Under the pieces are notes generated by a model. That model was not told the DNA's origin, ran no database searches, and saw only the letters and a program-made list of their open reading frames with translations. Position numbers and translations under genes: made by a program. From Odiellus spinosus (taxonomy: Eukaryota > Arthropoda > Arachnida > Opiliones > Phalangiidae): DNA of 64,000 nt. This document shows positions 35,609 to 48,235 of this stretch, in pieces (the stretch's first letter is position 1; the number at the start of each line of letters is the position of its first letter). The stretch lies in the NCBI GenBank assembly GCA_963920705.1, contig OY987225.1, forward strand, positions 16,757,492 to 16,821,491, given 5' to 3'.

Positions 35609-36578
35609 ATGGGGTGTCAGCTACCTTACATGTAGTTCATATTTATTACTAAAAAATCGAAAAGTACTACTTTTTCGAAAATAAAAGTGACCCGAACGTG
35701 ATTCGTACACGCAGCCTTTTGATCTGGAGTCAAACGCGCTACCATTGCGCCATCAGGCCATGGGGTGTCTGCTCCCTTACATGTAGTTCAGATTTATAAC
35801 TAAAAAAACGAAAAGTACTAATTTTTGAAATAAAAGTCACCCGAACGTGATTCGAAAACGCAACCTTTTAATACGGAGTACAACGCACTACCATTGCGCC
35901 ATCATGCCACAAAGTATTAGCTTCCTTACATGTAGTACGCATTTATTACCTAAAAATCGAAAAGTACTTTTTCGAAAATAAAAGTGACCCGAACGTGATT
36001 CGAAAACGTAGCCTTTTGATCTGGAGCCAAACGCGCTATCATAGCGCCATCGGGCCATGGGGTGCCTACTCTCTTACATGTAGTTCACATTTATTACCAA
36101 AAAATCGAAAAGTACTACTTTTTGAAATAAAAGTCACCCGAACGTGATTCGAAAACGCAACCTTTTAATCTGGAGTACTACGCGCTACAATAGAGCTTTC
36201 ATGCCACAAGGTATTAGGTTCCTTACATGCAGTACGCATTTATTACCTAAAAATCGAAAAGTACTTTTTCGAAAATAAAAGTGACCCGAACGTGATTCGA
36301 AAACGTAGCCTTTTGATCTGGAGCCAAACGCGCTATCATAGCGCCATCGGGCCATGGGGTGCCTACTCTCTTACATGTAGTTCACATTTATTACCAAAAA
36401 ATCGAAAAGTACTACTTTTTGAAATAAAAGTCACCCGAACGTGATTCGAAAACGCAACCTTTTAATCTGGAGTACTACGCGCTACAATAGAGCTTTCATG
36501 CCACAAGGTATTAGGTTCCTTACATGCAGTACGCATTTATTACCTAAAAATCGAAAAGTACTTTTTCGAAAATAAAAG

Positions 36579-36650
36579 TGACCCGAACGTGATTCGAACA
36601 CGCAGCCTTTTGATCTGGAGTCAAACGCGCTACCATTGCGCCATCGGGCC
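36579..36650 (-). tRNA. tRNA-Trp(CCA)
   Basis: All 72 nt match the 19209 unit; last complete unit before the 36720 insertion. Confidence 0.88.
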
Positions 36651-38715
36651 ATGGGGTGTCTTCTCCCTTACATGTAGTTCAGATTTATTACTAAAAAATC
36701 TAAAGCCTTCATTTTGAAACAAGTTGGGAAACCAAAATATAACCTCCCCGACCCCGACGTTAAGGTAATCTAACCTAACCTAACCCTACCTAAAATAAAA
36801 GATGAAAAGAAATGTAGAGTATTGGATGAGTAGAAGAAACAGCGAAATAGGCAAAATATTATATCACATTGAACCTATATGCATTTCTTCAGTATACCAA
36901 CACAACCCTAAATAATTCTCTACTTAAAACCAAACCTAACTAGAGAAAAAAAGGAAAATAAATAAGATATAACCACATAGATTTCAAGATAAATAATCCA
37001 GTCCATAATTCAGTATTAAAACAAAAAAATCAGAATTAAGACAACTGAAATTAGCAATCTTTGGTAATATGTAAAATAGCCCTTACACGAACAATTTAAG
37101 TAAAGCAAATTATCAAATAAACGCCAAATAAGTCAATTAATTAAAATTAAAAATATTAATCTTACCACTACCAAATAGCGGGCAGAAAACACAGACATCA
37201 AGATAACATTAGCAAAATAAATTTTCAACACCGGTAATCCTGAGAACTAGATTCTACAAAATCTTCTGGAATAATAAATTTATTTTAATCTAAAAAATAT
37301 AAAATCTTAAAAAAAATATCTATACAAATAACATATTGATAAACCAATTAAAATTAGATGCGAAAAACATTTAATCTCGATATGAGATTAAATACACAAG
37401 GTCAAGGTTCTTCTTTTAAAACCATATCAGAATTTTGACGGTTGTAGAGTATTTGTAGACCAAGTAACGTGAAAAGGCAAAATGTTATATCAAATTGAAC
37501 CTATACATGGCTTCAGTATACAACACAAGTTGTGAAACAAACGTTATTTTACGTGACTACACACTAGCTAAAACATCACCGAAAATAAACGACAGTAGGC
37601 ATTAATAACTCTTTTACGAAAACAAAAAATTACTACAGAGAAAAATGAGTCAGAAAAAAAAAACCTTTTGATTTCCAAACTAATATTTCAGTCACAACTC
37701 AGTAATAAAAATTAGAGTTCAGGTCAATGAAAATATACCAAAAATGTCCAAACAAATAATAAACGCATCAAATAAATGATTCAAATTCAAAATTACTTCC
37801 TTACCAATAAATTGTATTCAAACGAATGAAACTTAATTTAAAATTTCAACGAGTCAAATCTCTAGAGAACAAACTTCGTCGAAGATTTCAAAAGAAATGA
37901 AACGATTTTACGTTCAATAAATTAAAATTTAGATAAGCAAGGTCAAGGTCCCTAAGTAAAATCATATCGGCGTTAAGAAAACTAGAGTATTTGTAGACCA
38001 AGTAACGTCATTAGGCAAAATATTTGATCAAAATCAAGTTATGACCTCGGTATCGTCATATAACCGTAAATAAACATATTCAATAAACAATTAACGAATA
38101 AGCTTTCCGCATAACACGCTAAACTACGAACTGTGACGTACAATTTCGCTTTTTGGTGCTACACGACCTACAGATACCTTATAAGCCTACGTCTAAAAAC
38201 ACGTTTTTTGGTGATAATGCTGTGAGTAAAGAATAGATGTTTCTCTTTTGGCCCTACCATAAATTTTTTATATTTTTTTTTTCTGACAGGGCAGGCCTGA
38301 GTAAAAATATACCAAGTTGTGAAACAAACGTCATTTTACGTGACTCCACACTAGCTAAAATGTTACCGGAAATACACGACAGTAGGCATTAAAAGCCTGG
38401 TTCTATTATACTTAATTGGGATTAACATTAAATTCATGTATGAAAAAGTGTGAAACTAAAACTAGCAGTCATCACGAGATCCAATCACGTGATTCTTTTC
38501 CTCACTCTGTCTACATTTCACTCTTGGGTCAACCATATCATACATGACTATTAAAACACGAGAAATTTCAATGTCAATCCGGTTTAAGAAAGTTCGTCAA
38601 TTGTTAATTGTGGCATGACTAAAGCCGGATTCACACAGACCTATTTTCACGCTTTTCACGGTCACGCGCGAGGGGCAATGGGCAAACCACTCTTGGAATC
38701 AGGTGTACAAACTAA

Positions 38716-39015
38716 ATGGAATCACGCGAATCGATTCGGAATCAGGAGAATCGATACGGAATCACGCGAATAGATTCGGAATCACGCGAATCGATTCGGA
38801 ATCAGGAGAATCGATACGGAATCACGCGAATCGATTCGGAATCACGCGAATCGATTCGGAATCACGAGAATCGATACGGAATCACGCGAATCGATACGGA
38901 ATCACGCGAATCGATTCGGAATCACGCGAATCGATTCGGAATCACGAGAATCGATTCGGAATCACGCGAATCACGAATCAATTCGGAATCACGCGAATTG
39001 ATTCGGAATCACTGA
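38716..39015 (+). repeat. 20-bp minisatellite in element C, ~15 copies
   Basis: The unit is close to GGAATCACGCGAATCGATTC. Each unit holds the perfect palindrome GAATCGATTC or the variant GAATCGATAC. Flanked on both sides by GGAATCAGGTGTACAAA. It gives long but meaningless open frames because 20 is not a multiple of 3 and the unit has few stops. Confidence 0.92.
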
Positions 39016-40580
39016 CAATCAAATGAATCTGGAATCAGGTGTACAAAATTTTTCTAGAGTGGTTTGCACCTCGCTCGCGCGTGCTAATGGTACTTCTATG
39101 AGTTCACGAGCGTGAAACGCGTAAAAACAGGTCTGTGTGTATCCGCGTTAACCTGGTTCGCTCTGCGCATGTACACAATTTCGCACGAAATACATTTGCG
39201 AAACGCGCGAAAATTATAAAAAAATTAATTTGAAAATCCGTGCCAGTAATTAAAACCAAATACGCCACTGTTTGCAAGTTTGCCAGAAGATTACGATATT
39301 TCCCCATACATGAAGCTGATTCTCCCAAGAATATCAAAAAAAATCACATTGATATTTTCCATGCGTAAAGAGGTTTCCGACTTCAAATTTAGTGGTCTAC
39401 ACATACTCGCGTGCTGGCGAACTCGATTTTACACGTGTCACAAATACACTGGAAACCTACTCTACTTCTGTTCGAGGAGAGTTTTCACGACTATCATTTT
39501 TCTTAAGTGGTTTAACATTATGCATAAATCCGCCTCAGCTTCAAATCTTATACACCAATTCCCCTTGAACTGGTTAAAAATTCACCGAGTATAATCGAAG
39601 TTATTATTGTCTTATCTCTTATCTAAATTATGTTGTTTCAATCTTGCATACCCGTGTAAACGCACCTTTATTTAAGTTCTTCAATCCACCCCAAGTTTGC
39701 ACCAGAGATAAGCCTATACTGCCCGTTATACCTTTGCTTTTTCGAGTAAATGATATATATGGAAAATAGCTTAGGCGCATGCTGCCAACTAAAACTGCCA
39801 TTAATCGGTCAAATTTCTTTAAATGTTTGCATAAATTCTCAAATAACTTCTAAACTATCTCGAATTTTAAATTAATTTTTCGACTTTCTAATTAATTAGA
39901 TTAAGATGAACCATTTTAATATTTTTAATTATAATATAAATTAATATTGCGTTTCATTTCCCTAAACAATATCAAACAAAATCACCCCATGAGGCTAATT
40001 TGCATACGTTCCAAAAAGATACTATATAAACCTTTCGAAGGGCTATATTAATCGAAGTAACCGTGCGTGATGGCCATGAAGTTAGGGGGAAACCCCCCCC
40101 CCCTTTCAATGTCTTGCTGATTCTTGATCTCTAGGCGCTTGGCGACGCAATTTACCCATTGGTGGGGCGATGTTTGGAGTCAGTGGAAGGTTGATGTGAA
40201 CTGTACTAGTGGGGGACGCCTCGCTAGTATGGAACGCTTGGTGCGGGGATGGTCGGAGGTGATTATGACAGTGGGAGACGTCCCATTGCTTGTAATCGCC
40301 TTCGGCTGTTCAGCATCGAGGTTCGACCGTAAAGTGGATGGTGGAATGCGATGATGTGCAATGGGAGACGTCCTGTTGTCTTTGCACGACACTTGAAACT
40401 CAATGTGGCAGCCACGCTTAAAGGAGGTAATTCCCCGGAATTGAACGATAAGCTGGTATGATTACGTCTCTAGACTTTTGGCTCCACGAGCTAGGTCACG
40501 TGACTTCCGTTTACACAGGATATCCGCTTACACACACAGACAGACACACAGACAGACACACAGACACGACCAGTGTAACA

Positions 40581-40612
40581 CCTCCCCCTGAACTAAAGTT
40601 CAGTCGGGGAGG
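40581..40612 (+). repeat. 3'-terminal hairpin of element C
   Basis: CCTCCCC-CTGAACT pairs with AGTTCAG-(TC)-GGGGAGG, one base before the element end. The same hairpin ends inner A, inner B and D; outer B has a diverged version at 28103-28134. A 3' hairpin next to the terminus is a hallmark of Helitron-class elements. Confidence 0.75.
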
Positions 40613-41663
40613 TAATAAAAGTCACCCGAACTTGATTCGAAAACGCAACCTTTCAATCTGGAGTTTAACGAGCTACCATAGAGCCTTCATGCCACAAGGT
40701 ATTAGCTTCCTTACATGTAGTACGCATTTATTACCTAAAAATCGAAAAGTACTTTTTCGAAAATAAAAGTGACCCGAACGTGATTCGAAAACGTAGCCTT
40801 TTGATCTGGAACCAAACGCGCTATCATAGCGCTATCGGGCCATGGGGTGCCTACTCCCTTACATGTAGTTCACATTTATTACCAAAAAATCGAAAAGTAC
40901 TACTTTTTGAAATAAAAGTGACCCGAACGTGATTCGAACACGCAGCCTTTAGATCTGGAGTCAAACGCGCTACCATTGCGCCATCGGGCCATAGGGTGTC
41001 AGCTACCTTACATGTAGTTCATATTTATTACTAAAAAATCGAAAAGTACTACTTTTTCGAAAATAAAAGTGACCCGAACGTGATTCGTACACGCAGCCTT
41101 TTGATCTGGAGTCAAACGCGCTACCATTGCGCCATCAGGCCATGGGGTGTCTGCTCCCTTACATGAAGTTCAGATTTATAACTAAAAAAACGAAAAGTAC
41201 TAATTTTTTAAATAAAAGTCACCCGAACGTGATTCGAAAACGCAACCCTTTAATACGGAGTACAACGCACTACCATTGCGCCATCATGCCACAAAGTATT
41301 AGCTTCCTTACATGTAGTACGCATTTATTACCTAAAAATCGAAAAGTACTTTTTCGAAAATAAAAGTGACCCGTACGTTATTCGAAAACGTAGCCTTTTG
41401 ATCTGGAGCCAACCGCGCTATCATAGCGCCATCGGGCCATGGGGTGCCTACTCTCTTACATGTAGTTCACATTTATTACCAAAAAATCGAAAAGTACTAC
41501 TTTTTGAAATAAAAGTCACCCGAACGTGATTCGAAAACGCAACCTTTTAATCTGGAGTACTACGCGCTACAATAGAGCTTTCATGCCACAAGGTATTAGG
41601 TTCCTTACATGCAGTACCCATTTATTACCCAAAAATCGAAAAGTACTTTTTCGAAAATTAAAG

Positions 41664-41735
41664 TGACCCGAACGTGATTCGAACACGCAGCCTTTTGATC
41701 TGGAGTCAAACGCGCTACCATTGCGCCATCGGGCC
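41664..41735 (-). tRNA. tRNA-Trp(CCA), altered trailer
   Basis: Body matches 19209. The trailer CACTTTAATTTTCG has its first T4 run about 7 nt downstream. Confidence 0.86.
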
Positions 41736-43145
41736 ATGGGGTGTCTGCTCCCTTACATGAAGTTCACATTTATTACTAAAAAATCGAAAAGTACTACTTT
41801 TTCGAAAATAAAAGAGACCCGGACGTGATTCGAACACGCAGCCTTTTGATCTGGAGTCAAACGCGCTACCATTGCGCCATCGGGCCATGAGGTGTGTGGT
41901 CCCTTACATGTAGTTCAGATTTATTACTAAAAATCTAAAGCCTTCATTTTTGAAATAAAAGTCACCCGAACTTGATTCGAAAACTAAACCTTTCAATCTG
42001 GAGTTTAACGAGCTACCATAGAGCCTTCATGCCACAAGGTATTAGCTTCCTTACATGTAGTACGCATTTATTACCTAAAAATCGAAAAGTACTTTTTCGA
42101 AAATAAAAGTGACCCGAACGTGATTCGAAAACGTAGCCTTTTGATCTGGAGCCAAACGCGCTATCATAGCGCTATCGGGCCATGGGATGCCTACTGCCTT
42201 ACATGTAGTTCACATTTATTACCAAAAAATCGAAAAGTACTACTTTTTGAAATAAAAGTGACCCGAACGTGATTCGAACACGCAGCCTTTTGATCTGGAG
42301 TCAAACGCACTACCATTGCGCCATCGGGCCATGGGGTGTCAGCCACCTTACATGTAGTTCATATTTATTACTAAAAAATCGAAAAGTACTATTTTTCGAA
42401 AATAAAAGTGACCCGAACGTGATTCGTACACGCAGCCTTTTGATCTGGAGTCAAACGCGCTACCATTGCGCCATCAGGCCATGGGGGGTCTGCTCCCTTA
42501 CATGTAGTTCAGATTTATAACTAAAAAAACGAAAAGTACTAATTTTTGAAATAAAAGTCACCCGAACGTGATTTGAAAACGCAACCCTTTAATACGGAGT
42601 ACAACGCACTACCATTGCGCCATCATGCCACAAAGTATTAGCTTCCATACATGTAGTACGCATTTATTACCTAAAAATCGAAAAGTACTTTTTCGAAAAT
42701 AAAAGTGACCCGTACGTGATTCGAAAACGTAGCCTTTTAATCTGGAGCCAACCGCGCTACCATAGCGCCATCGGGCCATGGGGTGCCTACTCTCTTACAT
42801 GTAGTTCACATTTATTACCAAAAAGTACTACTTTTTGAAATAAAAGTCACCCGAACGTGATTCGAAAACGCAACCTTTTAATCTGGAGTACTACGCGCTA
42901 CAATAGAGCTTTCATGCCACAAGGTATTAGGTTCCTTACATGCAGTACCCATTTATTACCTAAAAATCGAAAAGTACTTTTTCGAAAATAAAAGTGACCC
43001 GAACGTGATTCGAACACGCAGCCTTTTGATATGGAGTCAAACGCGCTACCATTGCGCCATCGGGCCATGGGGTGTCTGCTCCCTTACATGTAGTTCACAT
43101 TTATTACTAAAAAATCGAAAAGTACCACTTTTTCGAAAATAAAAG

Positions 43146-43217
43146 TGACCCGAACGTGATTCGAACACGCAGCCTTTTGATCTGGAGTCAAACGCGCTAC
43201 CATTGCGCCATCGGGCC
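43146..43217 (-). tRNA. tRNA-Trp(CCA)
   Basis: All 72 nt match the 19209 unit; duplicated at 53747. Confidence 0.88.
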
Positions 43218-43588
43218 ATGAGGTGTCTGGTCCCTTACATGTAGTTCAGATTTATTACTAAAAATCTAAAGCCTTCATTTTGAAATAAAAGTCACCCGAA
43301 CTTGATTCGAAAACTAAACCTTTCAATCTGGAGTTTAACGAGCTACCATAGAGCCTTCATGCCACAAGGTATTAGCTTCCTTACATGTAGTACGCATTTA
43401 TTACCTAAAAATCGAAAAGTACTTTTTCGAAAATAAAAGTGACCCGAACGTGATTCGAAAACGTAGCCTTTTGATCTGGAACCAAACGCCCTATCATAGC
43501 GCTATCGGCCCATGGGGTGCCTACTGCCTTACATGTAGTTCACATTTATTACCAAAAAATCGAAAAGTACTACTTTTTGAAATAAAAG

Positions 43589-43660
43589 TGACCCGAACGT
43601 GATTCGAACACGCAGCCTTTTGATCTGGAGTCAAACGCGCTACCATTGCGCCATCGGGCC
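43589..43660 (-). tRNA. tRNA-Trp(CCA)
   Basis: All 72 nt match the 19209 unit; duplicated at 54190. Confidence 0.88.
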
Positions 43661-44185
43661 ATGGGGTGTCAGCTACCTTACATGTAGTTCATATTTATTA
43701 CTAAAAAATCGAAAAGTACTACTTTTTCGAAAATAAAAGTGACCCGAACGTGATTCGTACACGCAGCCTTTTGATCTGGAGTCAAACGCGCTACCATTGC
43801 GCCATCAGGCCATGGGGTGTCTGCTCCCTTACATGTAGTTCAGATTTATAACTAAAAAAACGAAAAGTACTAATTTTTGAAATAAAAGTCACCCGAACGT
43901 GATTCGAAAACGCAACCTTTTAATACGGAGTACAACGCGCTACCATTGCGCCATCATGCCACAAAGTATTAGCCTCCTTACATGTAGTACGCATTTATTA
44001 CCTAAAAATCAAAAAGTACTTTTTCGAAAATAAAAGTGACCCGAACGTGATTCGAAAACGTAGCCTTTTGATCTGGAGCCAAACGCGCTATCATAGCGCT
44101 ATCGGGCCATGGGGTGCCTACTGCCTTACATGTAGTTCACATTTATTACCAAAAAATCGAAAAGTACTACTTTTTGAAATAAAAG

Positions 44186-44257
44186 TGACCCGAACGTGAT
44201 TCGAACACGCAGCCTTTTGATCTAGAGTCAAACGCGCTACCATTGCGCCATCGGGCC
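44186..44257 (-). tRNA. tRNA-Trp body with CTA anticodon (predicted amber suppressor)
   Basis: Identical to the 19209 unit except for the middle anticodon base: loop CTCTAGA instead of CTCCAGA, giving anticodon CUA, which pairs with the stop codon UAG. Stems, A box, B box, discriminator A and T4 terminator are all kept. Known parallel: the bacterial su7 suppressor is a tRNA-Trp with the same CCA to CUA change. Whether it is transcribed, and with which amino acid it is charged, is unknown, since the anticodon is itself a recognition element for tryptophanyl-tRNA synthetase. Confidence 0.8.
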
Positions 44258-44326
44258 ATGGGGTGTCAGCTACCTTACATGTAGTTCATATTTATTACTA
44301 AAAAATCTAAAGCCTTCATTTTGAAA

Positions 44327-47300
44327 CAAGTTGGGAAACCAAAATATAACCTCCCCGACCCCGACGTTAAGGTAATCTAACCTAACCTAACCCTACCTAA
44401 AATAAAAGATGAAAAGAAATGTAGAGTATTGGATGAGTAGAAGAAACAGCGAAATAGGCAAAATATTATATCACATTGAACCTATATGCATTTCTTCAGT
44501 ATACCAACACAACCCTAAATAATTCTCTACTTAAAACCAAACCTAACTAGAGAAAAAAAGGAAAATAAATAAGATATAACCACATAGATTTCAAGATAAA
44601 TAATCCAGTCCATAATTCAGTATTAAAACAAAAAAATCAGAATTAAGACAACTGAAATTAGCAATCTTTGGTAATATGTAAAATAGCCCTTACACGAACA
44701 ATTTAAGTAAAGCAAATTATCAAATAAACGCCAAATAAGTCAATTAATTAAAATTAAAAATATTAATCTTACCACTACCAAATAGCGGGCAGAAAACACA
44801 GACATCAAGATAACATTAGCAAAATAAATTTTCAACACCGGTAATCCTGAGAACTAGATTCTACAAAATCTTCTGGAATAATAAATTTATTTTAATCTAA
44901 AAAATATAAAATCTTAAAAAAAATATCTATACAAATAACATATTGATAAACCAATTAAAATTAGATGCGAAAAACATTTAATCTCGATATGAGATTAAAT
45001 ACACAAGGTCAAGGTTCTTCTTTTAAAACCATATCAGAATTTTGACGGTTGTAGAGTATTTGTAGACCAAGTAACGTGAAAAGGCAAAATGTTATATCAA
45101 ATTGAACCTATACATGGCTTCAGTATACAACACAAGTTGTGAAACAAACGTTATTTTACGTGACTACACACTAGCTAAAACATCACCGAAAATAAACGAC
45201 AGTAGGCATTAATAACTCTTTTACGAAAACAAAAAATTACTACAGAGAAAAATGAGTCAGAAAAAAAAAACCTTTTGATTTCCAAACTAATATTTCAGTC
45301 ACAACTCAGTAATAAAAATTAGAGTTCAGGTCAATGAAAATATACCAAAAATGTCCAAACAAATAATAAACGCATCAAATAAATGATTCAAATTCAAAAT
45401 TACTTCCTTACCAATAAATTGTATTCAAACGAATGAAACTTAATTTAAAATTTCAACGAGTCAAATCTCTAGAGAACAAACTTCGTCGAAGATTTCAAAA
45501 GAAATGAAACGATTTTACGTTCAATAAATTAAAATTTAGATAAGCAAGGTCAAGGTCCCTCAGTAAAATCATATCGGCGTTAAGAAAACTAGAGTATTTG
45601 TAGACCAAGTAACGTCATTAGGCAAAATATTTGATCAAAATCAAGTTATGACCTCGGTATCGTCATATAACCGTAAATAAACATATTCAATAAACAATTA
45701 ACGAATAAGCTTTCCGCATAACACGCTAAACTACGAACTGTGACGTACAATTTCGCTTTTTGGTGCTACACGACCTACAGATACCTTATAAGCCTACGTC
45801 TAAAAACACGTTTTTTGGTGATAATGCTGTGAGTAAAGAATAGATGTTTCTCTTTTGGCCCTACCATAAATTTTTTATATTTTTTTTTTCTGACAGGGCA
45901 GGCCTGAGTAAAAATATACCAAGTTGTGAAACAAACGTCATTTTACGTGACTCCACACTAGCTAAAATGTTACCGGAAATACACGACAGTAGGCATTAAA
46001 AGCCTGGTTCTATTATACTTAATTGGGATTAACATTAAATTCATGTATGAAAAAGTGTGAAACTAAAACTAGCAGTCATCACGAGATCCAATCACGTGAT
46101 TCTTTTCCTCACTCTGTCTACATTTCACTCTTGGGTCAACCATATCATACATGACTATTAAAACACGAGAAATTTCAATGTCAATCCGGTTTAAGAAAGT
46201 TCGTCAATTGTTAATTGTGGCATGACTAAAGCCGGATTCACACAGACCTATTTTCACGCTTTTCACGGTCACGCGCGAGGGGCAATGGGCAAACCACTCT
46301 TGGAATCAGGTGTACAAACTAAATGGAATCACGCGAATCGATTCGGAATCAGGAGAATCGATACGGAATCACGCGAATAGATTCGGAATCACGCGAATCG
46401 ATTCGGAATCAGGAGAATCGATACGGAATCACGCGAATCGATTCGGAATCACGCGAATCGATTCGGAATCACGAGAATCGATACGGAATCACGCGAATCG
46501 ATACGGAATCACGCGAATCGATTCGGAATCACGCGAATCGATTCGGAATCACGAGAATCGATTCGGAATCACGCGAATCACGAATCAATTCGGAATCACG
46601 CGAATTGATTCGGAATCACTGACAATCAAATGAATCTGGAATCAGGTGTACAAAATTTTTCTAGAGTGGTTTGCACCTCGCTCGCGCGTGCTAATGGTAC
46701 TTCTATGAGTTCACGAGCGTGAAACGCGTAAAAACAGGTCTGTGTGTATCCGCGTTAACCTGGTTCGCTCTGCGCATGTACACAATTTCGCACGAAATAC
46801 ATTTGCGAAACGCGCGAAAATTATAAAAAAATTAATTTGAAAATCCGTGCCAGTAATTAAAACCAAATACGCCACTGTTTGCAAGTTTGCCAGAAGATTA
46901 CGATATTTCCCCATACATGAAGCTGATTCTCCCAAGAATATCAAAAAAAATCACATTGATATTTTCCATGCGTAAAGAGGTTTCCGACTTCAAATTTAGT
47001 GGTCTACACATACTCGCGTGCTGGCGAACTCGATTTTACACGTGTCACAAATACACTGGAAACCTACTCTACTTCTGTTCGAGGAGAGTTTTCACGACTA
47101 TCATTTTTCTTAAGTGGTTTAACATTATGCATAAATCCGCCTCAGCTTCAAATCTTATACACCAATTCCCCTTGAACTGGTTAAAAATTCACCGAGTATA
47201 ATCGAAGTTATTATTGTCTTATCTCTTATCTAAATTATGTTGTTTCAATCTTGCATACCCGTGTAAACGCACCTTTATTTAAGTTCTTCAATCCACCCCA

Positions 47301-48235
47301 AGTTTGCACCAGAGATAAGCCTATACTGCCCGTTATACCTTTGCTTTTTCGAGTAAATGATATATATGGAAAATAGCTTAGGCGCATGCTGCCAACTAAA
47401 ACTGCCATTAATCGGTCAAATTTCTTTAAATGTTTGCATAAATTCTCAAATAACTTCTAAACTATCTCGAATTTTAAATTAATTTTTCGACTTTCTAATT
47501 AATTAGATTAAGATGAACCATTTTAATATTTTTAATTATAATATAAATTAATATTGCGTTTCATTTCCCTAAACAATATCAAACAAAATCACCCCATGAG
47601 GCTAATTTGCATACGTTCCAAAAAGATACTATATAAACCTTTCGAAGGGCTATATTAATCGAAGTAACCGTGCGTGATGGCCATGAAGTTAGGGGGAAAC
47701 CCCCCCCCCTTTCAATGTCTTGCTGATTCTTGATCTCTAGGCGCTTGGCGACGCAATTTACCCATTGGTGGGGCGATGTTTGGAGTCAGTGGAAGGTTGA
47801 TGTGAACTGTACTAGTGGGGGACGCCTCGCTAGTATGGAACGCTTGGTGCGGGGATGGTCGGAGGTGATTATGACAGTGGGAGACGTCCCATTGCTTGTA
47901 ATCGCCTTCGGCTGTTCAGCATCGAGGTTCGACCGTAAAGTGGATGGTGGAATGCGATGATGTGCAATGGGAGACGTCCTGTTGTATGTCTTTGCACGAC
48001 ACTTGAAACTCAATGTGGCAGCCACGCTTAAAGGAGGTAATTCCCCGGAATTGAACGATAAGCTGGTATGATTACGTCTCTAGACTTTTGGCTCCACGAG
48101 CTAGGTCACGTGACTTCCGTTTACACAGGATATCCGCTTACACACACAGACAGACACACAGACAGACACACAGACAGACACACAGACACGACCAGTGTAA
48201 CACCTCCCCCTGAACTAAAGTTCAGTCGGGGAGGT
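44327..48235 (+). mobile_element. Helentron-like element D, segmental-duplication copy of C
   Basis: Almost base-for-base equal to C at an offset of about 7,607 bp. Differences I saw are single bases (for example CCCTAAG versus CCCTCAG), a 4-bp difference near the 3' end and microsatellite length. Both flanks are also shared with C, so this copy came from duplication of the locus and not from a separate insertion. Confidence 0.8.
46323..46622 (+). repeat. 20-bp minisatellite in element D
   Basis: Copy of the 38716 array, same number and order of unit variants, as expected from very recent duplication. Confidence 0.92.

Larger units (their letters stand above)
33737..36719 (-). repeat. tRNA-Trp satellite, block 3
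   Basis: About 20 units between two Helentron-like insertions. Four intact Trp units (34047, 35089, 35537, 36579). The unit at 33897 is the variant with a perfect T stem but a weakened anticodon stem. A run of about 1,050 bp (about 34030-35080) is closely repeated at about 35070-36110. The last unit is cut by the element at 36720, inside the T-run 3' of the tRNA. Confidence 0.95.
36720..40613 (+). mobile_element. Helentron-like element C, 3.9 kb, uninterrupted
   Basis: The cleanest copy. 5' end CAAGTTGGGAAACCAAAA, with CCTCCCCGAC 22 nt inside; 3' end a hairpin (CCTCCCCCTGAACT and AGTTCAGTCGGGGAGG, 40581-40612) plus T. The flanks TTGAAA and AATAAAAGTCACCC rejoin to the normal unit with a shared AA. 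Contents follow inner A: AT-rich body, 20-bp minisatellite at 38716-39015, a common 3' region with a possible TATA-like TATATAAACC near 40023, a C-rich homopolymer near 40090 and a microsatellite. No frame resembles Rep/helicase or a transposase. Other DNA transposon groups remain possible, because family assignment rests on end structure. Confidence 0.7.
36684..42113 (+). repeat. Segmental duplication, left copy (partner ~44291-49738)
   Basis: Element C with its array flanks is repeated at an offset of 7,607 bp, rising to about 7,622 bp after microsatellite and small indel differences. Only a handful of substitutions are visible over about 5.4 kb. Confidence 0.9.
42100..44308 (+). repeat. 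Array duplication, left copy (partner ~52701-54909)
   Basis: About 2.2 kb repeated at a constant offset of 10,601 bp, sharing rare variants: GGATGCCTACTGCC, a GATATGGAGTC unit, AGTACCACTTTTTCG and the CTA-anticodon unit. It begins where the 36684-42113 duplication ends, so the two are one ~7.6-kb duplication with about 3 kb of extra array (49.7-52.7 kb) in the right-hand copy. Confidence 0.85.
40614..44326 (-). repeat. tRNA-Trp satellite, block 4
   Basis: About 25 units. Intact Trp units at 41664, 43146 and 43589; the amber-anticodon unit at 44186. Near-intact: 40919 (one anticodon-stem mismatch), 42259 (a G-U in the D stem), 42995 (base 37 changed). Its first 1.5 kb is duplicated at 48236-49738 and its remainder (about 42100-44308) at about 52701-54909. 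Confidence 0.95.

Noticed and set aside
12685-39026. Repetitive frames with ESRESIRNHANRFG-type repeats in elements A, C and D
   Set aside because: They are produced by the 20-bp minisatellite in several frames at once, with no upstream coding context.
40124-40392. Possible small protein or structured RNA in the common 3' region (GGGAGACGTCCCATTG repeated in inverted sense)
   Set aside because: Present in all copies of the element, but frames differ between copies and I could not match it to any RNA family by eye.
36720-40613. LTR-type or other retroelement, or a cut-and-paste DNA transposon
   Set aside because: No direct terminal repeats, no primer-binding site or polypurine tract, no RT or integrase frame, and no ordinary terminal inverted repeat at the extreme ends; a cut-and-paste group cannot be fully excluded without an autonomous partner.
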